The notes under the pieces were generated by a model that worked only from the letters and a program-made list of their open reading frames with translations, made no database searches and was not told the origin of the DNA. DNA of 64,000 nt, taken from Planctomycetota bacterium. GTDB taxonomy: Bacteria > Planctomycetota > Planctomycetia > Pirellulales > Pirellulaceae. The position numbers and the translations under genes were made by a program. The stretch covers positions 62,001-126,000 of the forward strand of contig CAUJHS010000074.1 in the NCBI GenBank assembly GCA_963204915.1. Direction: 5' to 3'. Positions 15,847 to 26,700 of this stretch are shown here, piece after piece (position 1 is the stretch's first letter; the number at the start of each line of letters is the position of its first letter).

Positions 15847-16566
15847 CTATTCGACCCATTGCAGGTCAATGACCTGAGCAACATCCCCCTGAGTGGCTAC
15901 CGCCGCGACGAAACCAGGCGCTGGCTCGACGTGCTCCAAACGCCACGCATGTTTCCCTTCGGCAGGCTGACCTTGAATCGATAGCACCCGCGCAGGACCG
16001 TCCGCGTCAACCGTTACTTCGACCTCATTCAAACCGAACGACAGTCCCACGCCAATCGCCTTGAGCATCGCTTCTTTGCGTGTCCAGGCGCGCAAAAATC
16101 CCAACGTTCGTTGCGAAGGGGGCATTTGCTGCAGCATGGCCTGTTCCCGAGGGGTGAAGTAACGCTGCGCAATCCGTTCCATTTCGTGAATCTCACGCAC
16201 GTGTTCGACGTCGACCCCCAGTTCGTGCCCCGCTTGGAGCCCGATCAGCGCCAGGTCATGGGAATGGGAAACATTGAAATACAAGGATTCATCCAACAAC
16301 GGCGCCAAGAGGATCGGCTTTCCGTGGGGGCCGTAATCAAACCGAAGTTCGCGCGGATCGCATTGGCAATACTTCGCGAGAATGGTACGTAATCCTCCAC
16401 GGCACATGATGAAGCGATGCCGATCTCGTTCAAAGTAAAAACGCTGGGCGCGTTGGAGTTCATCTTCGGTGAGCAACGGCTCCCACTCCTGGCGGCGTTT
16501 TATCGCACCAGCGTCGAGCCGGACGCCCCAAAGGTGGATCGCGCCGTAGTCTATGAGTGGGCCCAT
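15847..16566 (-). CDS. Sfp-type 4'-phosphopantetheinyl transferase
   Basis: This enzyme moves the phosphopantetheine arm of coenzyme A onto carrier proteins. The 239-residue length and motifs fit the Sfp/AcpT group: FNVSHSHDLALIG at about 97-109, the Mg2+-binding GVDVE at 117-121, and WTRKEAMLKAIG at 161-172 with the catalytic Glu/Lys pair. Its place beside the type II thioesterase and across a short gap from two large carrier-protein genes makes it the likely activator of the ACP and PCP domains at 18146-31897. It follows the thioesterase gene by 63 bp on the same strand and is probably co-transcribed. It could also serve the cell's other acyl carrier proteins. Confidence 0.93.
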   Translation of the reverse strand: MGPLIDYGAIHLWGVRLDAGAIKRRQEWEPLLTEDELQRAQRFYFERDRHRFIMCRGGLRTILAKYCQCDPRELRFDYGPHGKPILLAPLLDESLYFNVSHSHDLALIGLQAGHELGVDVEHVREIHEMERIAQRYFTPREQAMLQQMPPSQRTLGFLRAWTRKEAMLKAIGVGLSFGLNEVEVTVDADGPARVLSIQGQPAEGKHAWRLEHVEPAPGFVAAVATQGDVAQVIDLQWVE

Positions 16567-16629
16567 GCAGGGTGACAGCTTGGTTAAAGTTTGGGTGACA
16601 ACTCACCTTCGAACGGCACATTTTGTGTT

Positions 16630-17373
16630 CTATGCTCGTTCCAATTGTCGCTGCGTCACGCGAATCACGTCGCTCTCACATTCGGTCACGAAGAAATGCC
16701 CGCCTGGAAACAGTTTGTGGCTGAATCTCTGCGTTGTTTGCAGCTGCCATGCCGCTAAATCTGCGGCGGAAACCTGCTGGTCGCCGACGCCTCCTAACGC
16801 GGTTAAAGGGCAATCCAACGGCGCCTCCTCCACGTAACGATAGGTCTCGACCGCAGTCAGGTCGCTGCGTAGCGTTGGCAGAAACATTTGTAGCAAGTCT
16901 TGGTTGGCGGCGATCTCGCGCGGAATGCCGCCAAATTTTGATTGCATGGCGGAGATGAATTCATTATCCGGCAACAAGTGCAGAAGATCGGGACCGTAAA
17001 CGCGTTGCGGGGCCCGGCATGCCGCCACCACGAGTTGCTGCGGCAAACGCTGTCCCCGGCGACGCAATTCGCGACATAACTCAAAACTCACAAGCGCTCC
17101 CATACTGTGTCCAAACAGAGCATAAGGAACATCAAACAAATTGCTTAGGTCATTGACAATCGCCAAAACGATTTGATGTAAGTCACGAAATGCGGGCTCT
17201 GCGATCCGTCGTTCCCGACCGGGAAGCAGGATCGGCAGAACATCGATTTCCGGCGGCAATTCGTAGGACCAACGATGATAAGCGCCCGTGCCGCCCCCGG
17301 CATGGGGAAAGCAAAACAGTCGAAATTGGGCGCCAGGTTTGACGCCACGCTGAGGCAGCCAAAGATTCGTCAC
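16630..17373 (-). CDS. Type II thioesterase of a PKS/NRPS system
   Basis: Type II thioesterases free stalled or wrongly loaded acyl groups from carrier proteins and can help release products. The 247-residue protein has the family form: LFCFPHAGGG near the N-terminus (oxyanion side), the nucleophile elbow FGHSMGALVSFE with Ser90, Asp198 in GGVGDQQV and His226 in LFPGGHFF. The start codon is GTG at 17373, preceded by GAGGCG at about eight bases. Because the megasynthase nearby has no terminal thioesterase, this protein is a candidate for product release as well as editing. It begins a two-gene row with the phosphopantetheinyl transferase, divergent from the biosynthetic genes. Confidence 0.93.
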   Translation of the reverse strand: MTNLWLPQRGVKPGAQFRLFCFPHAGGGTGAYHRWSYELPPEIDVLPILLPGRERRIAEPAFRDLHQIVLAIVNDLSNLFDVPYALFGHSMGALVSFELCRELRRRGQRLPQQLVVAACRAPQRVYGPDLLHLLPDNEFISAMQSKFGGIPREIAANQDLLQMFLPTLRSDLTAVETYRYVEEAPLDCPLTALGGVGDQQVSAADLAAWQLQTTQRFSHKLFPGGHFFVTECESDVIRVTQRQLERA

Positions 17374-18145
17374 GTTTTTCGCCTCGGCGAACGAAGGGGG
17401 TATGCCGGAGGGTTACCCTGACTGACAACGGGTCAACTTGGCGCCGGCGTTAGCCAACACGTTTCAAATCACGAATTCGAATGTTGTTGGATCGTTTTTC
17501 ATTGGGAAACGGCGACACATTCCAAATGACCCACGTGATCGGTCAAGAGCACCCACTTCGATCCACCAAATGGTGGGGAATGCTTGCAGAGCATCCCGCA
17601 ATCGGTAACAATGGAAAACTCACCATTGGCCGGTAAATTGCACGCAGATTCCCGAAGTTAACTCCGATCCCGCCACCGCCGGCCGTTTTGCGTTGCTTGC
17701 TACTTAACCGTTATAGGGGTTTCCACCCCCTACTGATGACAAATCTAAGTGCGTGAATTACGCAAAGCTGACTTGTTTATAACGAGTTCTCGTCTGCAGG
17801 GATTAAGGACAGGAACTGTACGTCATTGTCTGAAAACACCGATAAAAAGGAAGCGCCAAAGTACTTGCAATTTACGCGAGGCAAAAGATCCCAGGCTTTT
17901 TGTTTTACCCATATTTTCGTACGCGTATCCATTTGGCTACTATCAGCTAAATTGCCTGTTTAAGATAACTATGGCAAAATAGTAAAACAAAATCAGTTGG
18001 ATGAAGATTAATGATGCGGGACAGGTTGTTTGTGCGCTGTGGCTTCACGTCGAATAAAGCGACGAGAAAGACCGGGTTTTTTGGCGTCGACGGTTCATGC
18101 GTATCCCCTGAGTGAATTGACTCCTGACTCGAGCGTCCGAAAATC
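17374..18145. promoter_or_regulatory. AT-richer divergent promoter region of the lipopeptide cluster
   Basis: This 772-bp gap separates the thioesterase/PPTase pair from the FAAL gene and is visibly richer in A+T than the genes on both sides, above all at 17740-18010. It should hold promoters in both directions. A short hairpin with stem TAGGGG/CCCCTA lies at 17714-17732, without a following T-run on either strand, so it may be an operator and not a terminator. A 77-codon frame at 17749-17982 has poor composition and no ribosome site, and I do not call it. No regulator gene is seen here. Confidence 0.5.
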
Positions 18146-20746
18146 ATGGCGAACCAGCGACTGTCGGCAACGGCATGCAATGTGAATGTCTATACCGAAC
18201 CCCACGACCTCGTGGAATTGCTGCAATTCTGGGCAAGACGGTGCGGTACACGGCGGGCCTTCACGTTTCAGCGTGACGATGGCCACGAAACCTCGGTCGA
18301 TTACGCGACGCTTGACCGCCGCGCTCGGGCGATCGCCGCGGATCTGCAGCAACGTTGTCAGCGAGGCGACCGAGCCTTATTGCTCTTCCCCGCGGGTTTG
18401 GACTTTATCGCCGCGTTCTTTGGGTGCGCCTACGCGGGCGTTCTGGCGGTTCCTGTATGCTATCCCAAACCAAAGCGCCCGATGCCGCGTTTGCTCTCGA
18501 TTGCCGAAGACGCCGAACCGCGCGTCGCGTTGACAAATCATAAAACGTTGGAGCAGTTCGACTTCGCATTGATTGGCGGACGTGAATTCGAGTGGATCGC
18601 ATCGGACCATATCCCAGACGAAATGGCCAACGAGTGGTCGCGTCCGCGCATTGAAGGCCGAGATCTGGCGTTTCTGCAATACACCTCCGGTTCGACCAGT
18701 GATCCTAAGGGGGTGATGGTATCGCATGCGAACTTGCTCCACAACCTTGAAGTGATTCGCCAAGGGTTTGGCATCGAGTTCGACCTGCAGCCGGGTGAGC
18801 CGCGCAACCGCGGTGTGTTTTGGTTGCCGGCCTATCACGACATGGGTTTGATCGGCGGCATTCTCACGCCGTTGTATGTGGGAGGCCACAGTTTGCTCAT
18901 GTCGCCAGGGGCGTTCCTGCAGCGTCCTTTACGTTGGCTTCAATCGATTTCAGACACGCGCGCCACGATCAGCGGCGCGCCAAACTTCGCTTACGAACTG
19001 TGCGTTTCGAAAATTCCCGCGGAAAAGCGTGCTGAGCTGGACCTGAGTTGTTGGGACGTAGGCTTCTGCGGCGCCGAACCCGTTCGCGCCGAGACGCTCG
19101 GCGCGTTTGCTGCGGCCTTCCGGGAGTGTGGTTTTCGCCGCCAGGCGTTCTATCCGTGTTACGGCCTTGCTGAAAACACTTTAATGGCCGCCGGAGGGGA
19201 AGGTCCTTCGATTCCTCAAGTAAAAACGGTGTTGCGTGACGCCTTGGCGGAAAATCAAGTGGTCGAGCCGAATGGCGATCCCGGCAAGGCCGTTCAAGAG
19301 TTAGTGTGTTGCGGTGCGGCGGTGCTGAACCAACGCATCGTGATTGTCGATCCCCACACTCGGCTCGCTCGGGGCATGGGCGAGGTGGGCGAAATTTGGA
19401 TTCAAGGACGTAGCGTCGCCCAAGGGTATTGGAATCGCCCGGCCGAAACCGCGGCTACGTTCAATGCTCGTTTGGAAGGGGAAGACGGCGGAACGTTTTT
19501 ACGCACCGGAGACTTGGGATTCCTCGACCATGACCGCCTGTACATCACCGGTCGTGTGAAGGATTTGATTATTTTAAGGGGACGTAATCACTATCCCCAA
19601 GACATCGAACGAACGGTAGAGAGTTGCCATCCGGCCTTGCGCGCCAACGCAGGTGTCGCTGTGGCGATTGACATTCACGGCGAAGAGTCGCTCGTGGTAA
19701 TCCATGAAATCGATCGCGCGTATCGTGACCTCGATTTGACCGAAATCACGCGCAGCATTCGCCGAGCGATCGCCGACGAGCATGAAGTCAGCCCTTACGC
19801 GATTGTGCTCATCCGTCATGCGAGCCTTCCTGTAACCACCAGCGGGAAGGTTCAGCGCAGTTTAGCGCGGCGGTTGTATTTGGCGGGTGACCTGAAGGTG
19901 CTCGAAGAGTGGGTTGCACCGCAATATACGACGATCTCGATGTCGCGAAACGGGGCCGGAAACCTGAACGGCGCGGGACATGAAAAGTCGACCACCAATG
20001 GCGCCTCGGCTCCATTCAAGAACGCCGGAGGCAACGCAAAAGCCCGTGTTTTGCCCATGGTAGCGAATGGAACGTCCTCGCCGGGGGCTCCTCAAACTAA
20101 CGAACACGACATCGGACGCGGCAAGATGTTGAACGCTTCGTCCCATCACGCTCGCGCGAACGGAACTTCACGCGCGGAGGGCGGTGCAGGCCGGCCTTCA
20201 AACGGCGGGACCCAAAATGGCTCGCTGCATCCTGCGGACGGCCGCTCGAAGAATATGAACCAGGGCTCCGGGGCTTCGTCGCTTCCGCGTAAGACGCTCA
20301 AGATCTCGCGAATTCAGTTCGATCACTTTCCACTCGCGGCCGACGAAATCGACCGGCTGTCGGAGCGCATCGAAAAGTGGATCCTGGATTGGCTTGTGGA
20401 ACACGCAGCGGTAAATCCTTCCGAGATCGAGCGGCATAAGCCATTTGCCGAGTATGGTTTGGACTCGCTAACGGCCGTGGAAATGAGCCATTCGCTGGAG
20501 GACTGGCTCGGTGTCGAGTTGACTCCGGTAATCGCTTGGAACTATCCTACCCCTCATAAGATCTCGCAATACCTTGCTCGCACCGTAGGCGGCGCCGAAG
20601 CAAATTCTGAGGAGCCGGCGACGGCGACCGAGGATGATGCCGACGACTTCGAGCGACTTCTCGCCGAGATCGAAAACTTGAGCGAAAGCGAAGCTGAGGA
20701 TGCCCTTTCGCCCGACCAATCTTCACCCAAACGCTCTTCTGCTTAA
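18146..20746 (+). CDS. Fatty-acyl-AMP ligase with C-terminal acyl carrier domain (FAAL-ACP), loading protein
   Basis: FAALs activate a free fatty acid as acyl-AMP and hand it directly to a carrier protein, without coenzyme A, to prime lipopeptide synthesis. Residues 1-600 are the ligase: P-loop FLQYTSGSTSDPKGVMV near 175, FWLPAYHDMGLIGG, and the late RVKDLIILRGRNHYPQDIE segment typical of FAALs and not of CoA ligases. Residues 600-715 form a long Asn/Gly/Ser-rich linker. Residues 725-820 are an ACP with the attachment site YGLDSLTAVE at Ser774. A highly acidic tail ends the protein. The PKS-NRPS gene follows after 24 bp, so this is the loading unit for its ketosynthase. The chain length accepted cannot be read from sequence. 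Confidence 0.95.
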   Translation: MANQRLSATACNVNVYTEPHDLVELLQFWARRCGTRRAFTFQRDDGHETSVDYATLDRRARAIAADLQQRCQRGDRALLLFPAGLDFIAAFFGCAYAGVLAVPVCYPKPKRPMPRLLSIAEDAEPRVALTNHKTLEQFDFALIGGREFEWIASDHIPDEMANEWSRPRIEGRDLAFLQYTSGSTSDPKGVMVSHANLLHNLEVIRQGFGIEFDLQPGEPRNRGVFWLPAYHDMGLIGGILTPLYVGGHSLLMSPGAFLQRPLRWLQSISDTRATISGAPNFAYELCVSKIPAEKRAELDLSCWDVGFCGAEPVRAETLGAFAAAFRECGFRRQAFYPCYGLAENTLMAAGGEGPSIPQVKTVLRDALAENQVVEPNGDPGKAVQELVCCGAAVLNQRIVIVDPHTRLARGMGEVGEIWIQGRSVAQGYWNRPAETAATFNARLEGEDGGTFLRTGDLGFLDHDRLYITGRVKDLIILRGRNHYPQDIERTVESCHPALRANAGVAVAIDIHGEESLVVIHEIDRAYRDLDLTEITRSIRRAIADEHEVSPYAIVLIRHASLPVTTSGKVQRSLARRLYLAGDLKVLEEWVAPQYTTISMSRNGAGNLNGAGHEKSTTNGASAPFKNAGGNAKARVLPMVANGTSSPGAPQTNEHDIGRGKMLNASSHHARANGTSRAEGGAGRPSNGGTQNGSLHPADGRSKNMNQGSGASSLPRKTLKISRIQFDHFPLAADEIDRLSERIEKWILDWLVEHAAVNPSEIERHKPFAEYGLDSLTAVEMSHSLEDWLGVELTPVIAWNYPTPHKISQYLARTVGGAEANSEEPATATEDDADDFERLLAEIENLSESEAEDALSPDQSSPKRSSA

Positions 20747-20770
20747 CGACTCATCCGCGACAGGACGAGA

Positions 20771-23700
20771 ATGCCGATGATCGAGCTGACTGAAAGGCTT
20801 GCCAACCTTTCTCCCGCGAAACGAAAACTTCTCGAACAACGCCTCCAAGAAAAGCCGCAATCGGTCGAGCCAATCGCCATCATCGGTATGGCGTGCCGAT
20901 TTCCCGGTGCGCGCAATCTCGAGGATTACTGGCGCCTGATCAGCGAGGGAATCGACGCGACGAGCGAGGTTCCGCCGTCGCGCTGGAGCCTGGAAGAATT
21001 GTATGACCCGACGGGCGAAACGCCTGGCAAGATGTCGGTCAAATGGGGCGGTTTTGTCGACGACGTCGATTTGTTCGACCCCATGTTCTTCGGGATCACG
21101 CCGCGCGAAGCGTCGCGCATGGACCCCCAGCAGCGCCTCTTGCTTGAAACCGCTTGGGAAGCCATCGAACACGCCGGATTGCCCCCCGATCAAGTCGGCG
21201 GCTCCAAGACGGGCGTGTTCGTAGGAATCGGCGGTTCCGACTACTCGAAGATTCCTTCGCAGTTCGAGAACTATTACGAGTATATCGATGCGCACGTTGG
21301 CACCGGCAATGCGCTCAGCATCGCTGCGAATAGGATCTCGTATATCTTTGATTTTAAGGGACCGAGTTTTATCGTCGACACCGCGTGCTCGTCGGCGCTG
21401 GTGGCGCTGCATAGCGCTTTGCTGAGTCTACGCAATCGCGAATGCGACGCCGCCCTGGCCGGTGGAGTCAACTTGATCCTCTCACCGGAAGTGACTTTGG
21501 CGTTCTCCAAGGCGCGCATGTTGTCGAGCGATGGCAAGTGCCGCCCGTTCGACGCGGGGGCGAATGGTTACGTTCGCGGTGAAGGTTGCGCGCTCATTCT
21601 TCTGAAGCGTTTGACCGACGCCGTCAAGTCGGGCGATCAGGTGCTCGCGGTCATTCGCGGCTCTGCCATCAACCAAGACGGCCGCACCTCCGGCATTACG
21701 GCGCCCAATGCGCAGTCGCAACAGCAAGTGATTCGCGCCGCGTTAGCACAGGCCGGCATGACGCCTGAACGCGTCAGCTACATTGAAGCGCACGGCACAG
21801 GCACACCGCTGGGCGATCCCATTGAGTTTCAGTCATTGACGCAACTGTTTCGCCGCAAGTCGGAAGCAGATTCGCCGGTCTATGTCACTTCGGTGAAAGC
21901 GAACATCGGACATACGGAAACCGTGTCCGGCATGGCGGGGTTAATCAAGACGGTGCTCTTGCTGCAACATGGCGTGATCCCCGGCCAGTTGCATTTGAAG
22001 GAATTGAACCCGCACATCAATTTGGAAGGGACGCGCTTGGTGATCCCGCGCGAACCGATCGCCTGGGCTCCTAACTCCGACGGTCCGCGCGTCGCGGGAA
22101 TTAGTTCATTCGGGTTTGGCGGCGCCAACGCGCACGTGGTGCTTGAAGAAGCGACGCTTGCGAAACAGGAGACTCCCCCCGCGCCCGAGCGTGATCGTCC
22201 TTTGCACGTTTTGACATTATCGGCCAAGAATGATGCGGCGTTACACGCCTTAGCAGATGAGTATCTTCAGTGCGTTCAGCAAAGCCCCTCGGCGAACGTG
22301 GCCGACATCGCGTACACGGCAAACGTCTATCGCACGCATTTCAATGATCGAGCCGCATTAGTCGTGGCCAGCCCGCAGGATTTGCAGGAAAAGCTCACGG
22401 CGCTCGCTAAAGGGGAAGTCTCGCAAGGCGTAGTCGCCGGCCAAGTCAAAATTGTTGGTCGCCCCAAGGTAGCGTTCGTATTTACCGGGCAAGGCTCACA
22501 ATACCCTGGCATGGGGAAGGGGCTCTATGAAGCGCACCCCGTGTTCCGCGCGGCGTTAGACGAGTGCGACGACCTGCTGCGTCAACATTTGGATGAACCT
22601 TTGCTTTCGGTCTTGTTCTCGGAAGACAGTTCCTCGCCGTTACACGAAACAGCCTATACTCAACCCGCGCTGTTCTCCTTGGAGTACGCGCTTGCTCGAC
22701 TTTGGCAATCCTGGGGCGTGCAGCCCGACATCGTACTCGGCCACAGCGTTGGCGAATATGTGGCGGCATGCCTTGCAGGCATTTTTGACTTGGAAGACGG
22801 TCTCGCGTTGATCGCCCACCGAGCGCGACTGATGCAGCAATTGCCGCGTAACGGTTTGATGGCGGTGGTGTTTTCAGATCCTGCTACCGTCGAACGCGCC
22901 ATCGAGCCCTTTGCGGATCGCGTTGCGATCGCCGCGGCCAACGGACCGCAAAACACGGTCATCTCCGGCGAAGCCGACTCGATCAGAAGACTGGCGCAAC
23001 ATTTTGAGTCGCGCGGCGTAGGTTTGCAAATGCTCACCGTCTCGCACGCCTTCCACTCGTCGCTCATGGAGCCGATGCTTGATGAATTCGAGCAACTGGC
23101 TCGAGAGGTAAGTTACCATGCTCCCCGTATTCCGGTGGTCTCGAATCTTACCGGCGAGCTCCTGGAGCAGACGGCGCCCGACGCGGACTACTGGCGGCGC
23201 CACATCCGCCAGGCGGTGCGTTTTGCGGAAGGGATGGAGCGATTAGTGCAAGAGGAAGTCCATGCCATAATCGAAGTGGGGCCCACGCCCAGCCTTATGG
23301 GAATGGCGCGGCGATTTGTGAACAAGTCCGACCTGGCGTGGCTTCCTTCGTTGCGCAAGGGACAAGACGACTGGCGCACGTTACTCCAAAGTGTTGCCGA
23401 ATTGCATGTCTTAGGCGCCAACATCGACTGGCGCGGTTTTGACGCTTCGTGGCCGCGCCGTCGCGTGTCGCTCCCCGCGTATCCGTTTCAACGCACGCGG
23501 CATTGGTTCGAAATCGAAGGACTCCAGAAACGCACCTTTGGCGGAACGTTCGGTCCGGAGCTTCACCCGTTGCTTGGCAGTGCGGTCCCTTCCGCGTTGG
23601 ATGCAAAGATTTTCCAGTCACGCTTCAGTGATCGCACGCCGAAATGGCTGGCCGACCACCAGGTGCAAGGTTCCGTGGTGACGCCGGCAGCGGCGTACCT

Positions 23701-26700
23701 GGAAATGGCGATGGCCGCTGCGCACCAGATATTTGGCGAAGGTAATCATGTGGTGGAAAATCTCTCCATCCAGAAGGCGATGTACGTTGCGCCTGGCTCG
23801 GCGCGCCTTGTGCAAACCACCACGTCGCCCGAAATGGGCGGCGAATCGACGGTCGAGATTTTTAGCAGTCCTGCCGATGCGGAGGACGGCGAATTGCACT
23901 GGACCTTGCATGCCTGCGCTCGCATTCGCCACGCCGACGCCGCGCGGCATGACGACGGAGCACTGGCGCCGGATCCTGAACGAATCGTGGATCAAGCGAT
24001 CGATGTGCGCACGCGCGACGACTATTATGCGTCGGTCAGTCAGCGTGGGCTGAACTATGGCCCCGCGTTTCAAGTCTTGGGAACGCTGTACCGCACGGCG
24101 GAAGAAGCGGTCGCCGACGTGGAAGTATCGGAAAACGTCTTCCAAGATTACGCAAACTATCTTCTGCACCCCGCACTTTTGGATGGCGCTTTTCAGACCG
24201 TGGCGGGCGCAATGCCGTTGGAATCAGACGGTTCCGATTCGCCGTACACGTATATGCCGATCTCGCTTCGCCGGTTGCGCATACGAGGCGATCTAACCGA
24301 ATTGACTGAAAAATTGCGTATTTGTGTGCGTCGGACAGAACCGATCGAGAATACGCCGAGTCCCGAGCAGGCCGAAGCGGACATTTTCCTGCTAGATCCC
24401 AAAGGAAACATCTTAGTTGAAGCGCTGGGGTTGCGACTTCAACGTGTGGGCCGCGCGGCCGGGCCTGACGAACGAACCCAGGTACGCGACTGGCTTTATG
24501 AGGTTCAATGGCAAGAGCAATCCTTCAGCAGAGCGACTGCCCGTGATGCGCGGAGCGTTGGCCAAAGTGAGCCCTGGCTCATCTTTGCCGATGACAAAGG
24601 CGTTGCCGACGCGTTCGCCGAAATGCGCCGCACAGCTGGCGAGCGATGCGTTCTCGTCCGACCTGGCGACGAATTTGAAATCATCGGCGAGGATTCCTTT
24701 GCGATTAACCCATTGTCCGGCGAGCACTACCGTCGCCTACTCGAAGAAGTCGCTGCCGACGGCGCGCCGGTTCGTGCGGCAATCCATTTCTGGTGCCTCG
24801 ATATCGAAGATCCCGCGCTTCGCGGGCAAGCTGCGTTCGAGGACGCACGTCGGCTGGGTTGTGGCAGCGCGTTACAACTCGTCCAACAGCTCGCGCGCGT
24901 CACCACGGCGCGACCACCGGCGTTATGGCTGGTGACTCAGGGCGCTCAACCGGTGACAAGCCACGAAGGAGCTGAATTCTGCCAATCGTCAATATGGGGA
25001 TTGGGCCGTGTCGCCGCGCTGGAGCATCCGGAGCTTCACTGCCGGCTATTGGACCTGTCGCCCGACGGCGCCGACGTCGCAATGCTCGATCGCGAATTAA
25101 TCTCCTCGCCGCAGGAAGATCAGATTGCGCATCGGGATCATCGCCGTTTCGTTGCGCGTCTGGCAAAAGCCCCAGCGCTCCTGCCGGACGAAAGCGAGCA
25201 AGCTCACGGTCTGACGATTCCCAAGGAAGGTGCTTGTCAGCTTCGCTTTCGTGAGGCGGGTAGTTTCGATTCGTTGTACTACAGCTCGTTTTCACGGCGG
25301 GCGCCAGACTCGAATCAAGTTGAAATTGAGGTTCGCGCCACCGGCTTGAACTTCAGCGACGTACTCAAAGCGATGGGGCTTTATCCCGGTATTACCGACA
25401 AAATTGTCCCTTTGGGAATTGAATGCGCGGGCGTCGTCACGGCGGTTGGCGAAGAAGCAGCCCGACGGTTTCAAATTGGCGACGAGGTCATGGGCGTCGC
25501 CCCGTACAGCTTCGCCACACATGCGCTCACAGCCGAATATGCCGTCGTCAAAAAGCCCAAAGAATTGGACTTTGAAGAAGCGGCCACCATTCCGATTACG
25601 TTTTTAACTGCGTACTACGCTTTGGTGCGTTTAGCTCATCTCGCGCCTGGCGAACGCGTGCTAATTCATGCTGGGGCTGGCGGTGTTGGCATCGCTGCGA
25701 TTCAGATCGCGCTGCACTTGGGCGCTGAGGTATTCGCCACTGCAGGAAGCGAAGAAAAACGCGAATTCCTCCGCGCCTTGGGCGTGCCGCATGTTCATAG
25801 TTCGCGCACCACCGAATTCGCCGAGGAGATCCTCCAACTCACGCGACGTGAAGGCGTCGACATTGTCTTGAATTCGCTCCCCGGCGAGGCGATTACCAAG
25901 AGCCTTGAAACCCTGCGCGCCTACGGTCGATTCTTGGAAATCGGCAAGACCGACATTTATCAAAACCGCATGATCGGGTTGGCGCCGTTTCAGGACAACC
26001 TGTCATACTTCGCGATTGACTTAGATCGCATGTTGCGGCAGCGCCCCGACTACATCCGGGACATGTTCGCGGAAATGATGAAGTTCTTCGAGAGCGGCCA
26101 TTTTCGCCCCTTGCCCCTGACGCGGTTCGCGATGGATCAAACGGTCGACGCGTTCCGTTATATGGCGCAGCGGAAGAATATCGGCAAAGTCGTCGTCTCG
26201 TTCGAGGATCGACCGCAGGCGAGCGACGAGCAACCCAATGCGCCACGGCAGGTGCGCACCGATGCAACGTACCTCATCACCGGCGGTTTAGGGGCGCTGG
26301 GATTGCAAGTCGCCCAATGGCTGGCAGCGCATGGCGCTCGCCATTTAGCATTACTCGGCCGGCGTGCGCCGACAGGGGCGGCCGTTCAAACGATCGGGGC
26401 GCTCGAAGCAGAAGGTGTTCGCGTCGCGGCAATTCAAGGCGACGTCGCCGACGCCGGTTCGCTAAAGAAAGCACTCGCTCAGATCCCTCGCGAATTTCCG
26501 CCGCTCCATGGTGTCATACACGCTGCGGGCGTGTTGGACGATGGCGTGCTCTACGACATGGACCTCGCGCGGTTGGACCGCGCTATAACCCCAAAACTGC
26601 AAGGCGCCTGGAACCTGCACACGGCTACGTTAGACGCGCCGCTGGATTTCTTCGTGTTGTTTTCATCGATTGCTTGCTTACTCGGTTCCCCGGGACAAGG

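Noticed and set aside
17714..17732. TAGGGG/CCCCTA hairpin as a terminator
   Set aside because: The stem is short and no T-run follows on either strand. At most it is an operator.
17749..17982. 77-codon frame in the promoter gap of the lipopeptide cluster
   Set aside because: It has poor amino acid composition, no ribosome site and lies in AT-richer non-coding sequence.
23618..24169. 183-codon frame on the minus strand inside the megasynthase
   Set aside because: It lies fully antisense to the DH domain, which is unmistakable. The encoded protein is Arg/His-rich and shows no family resemblance.
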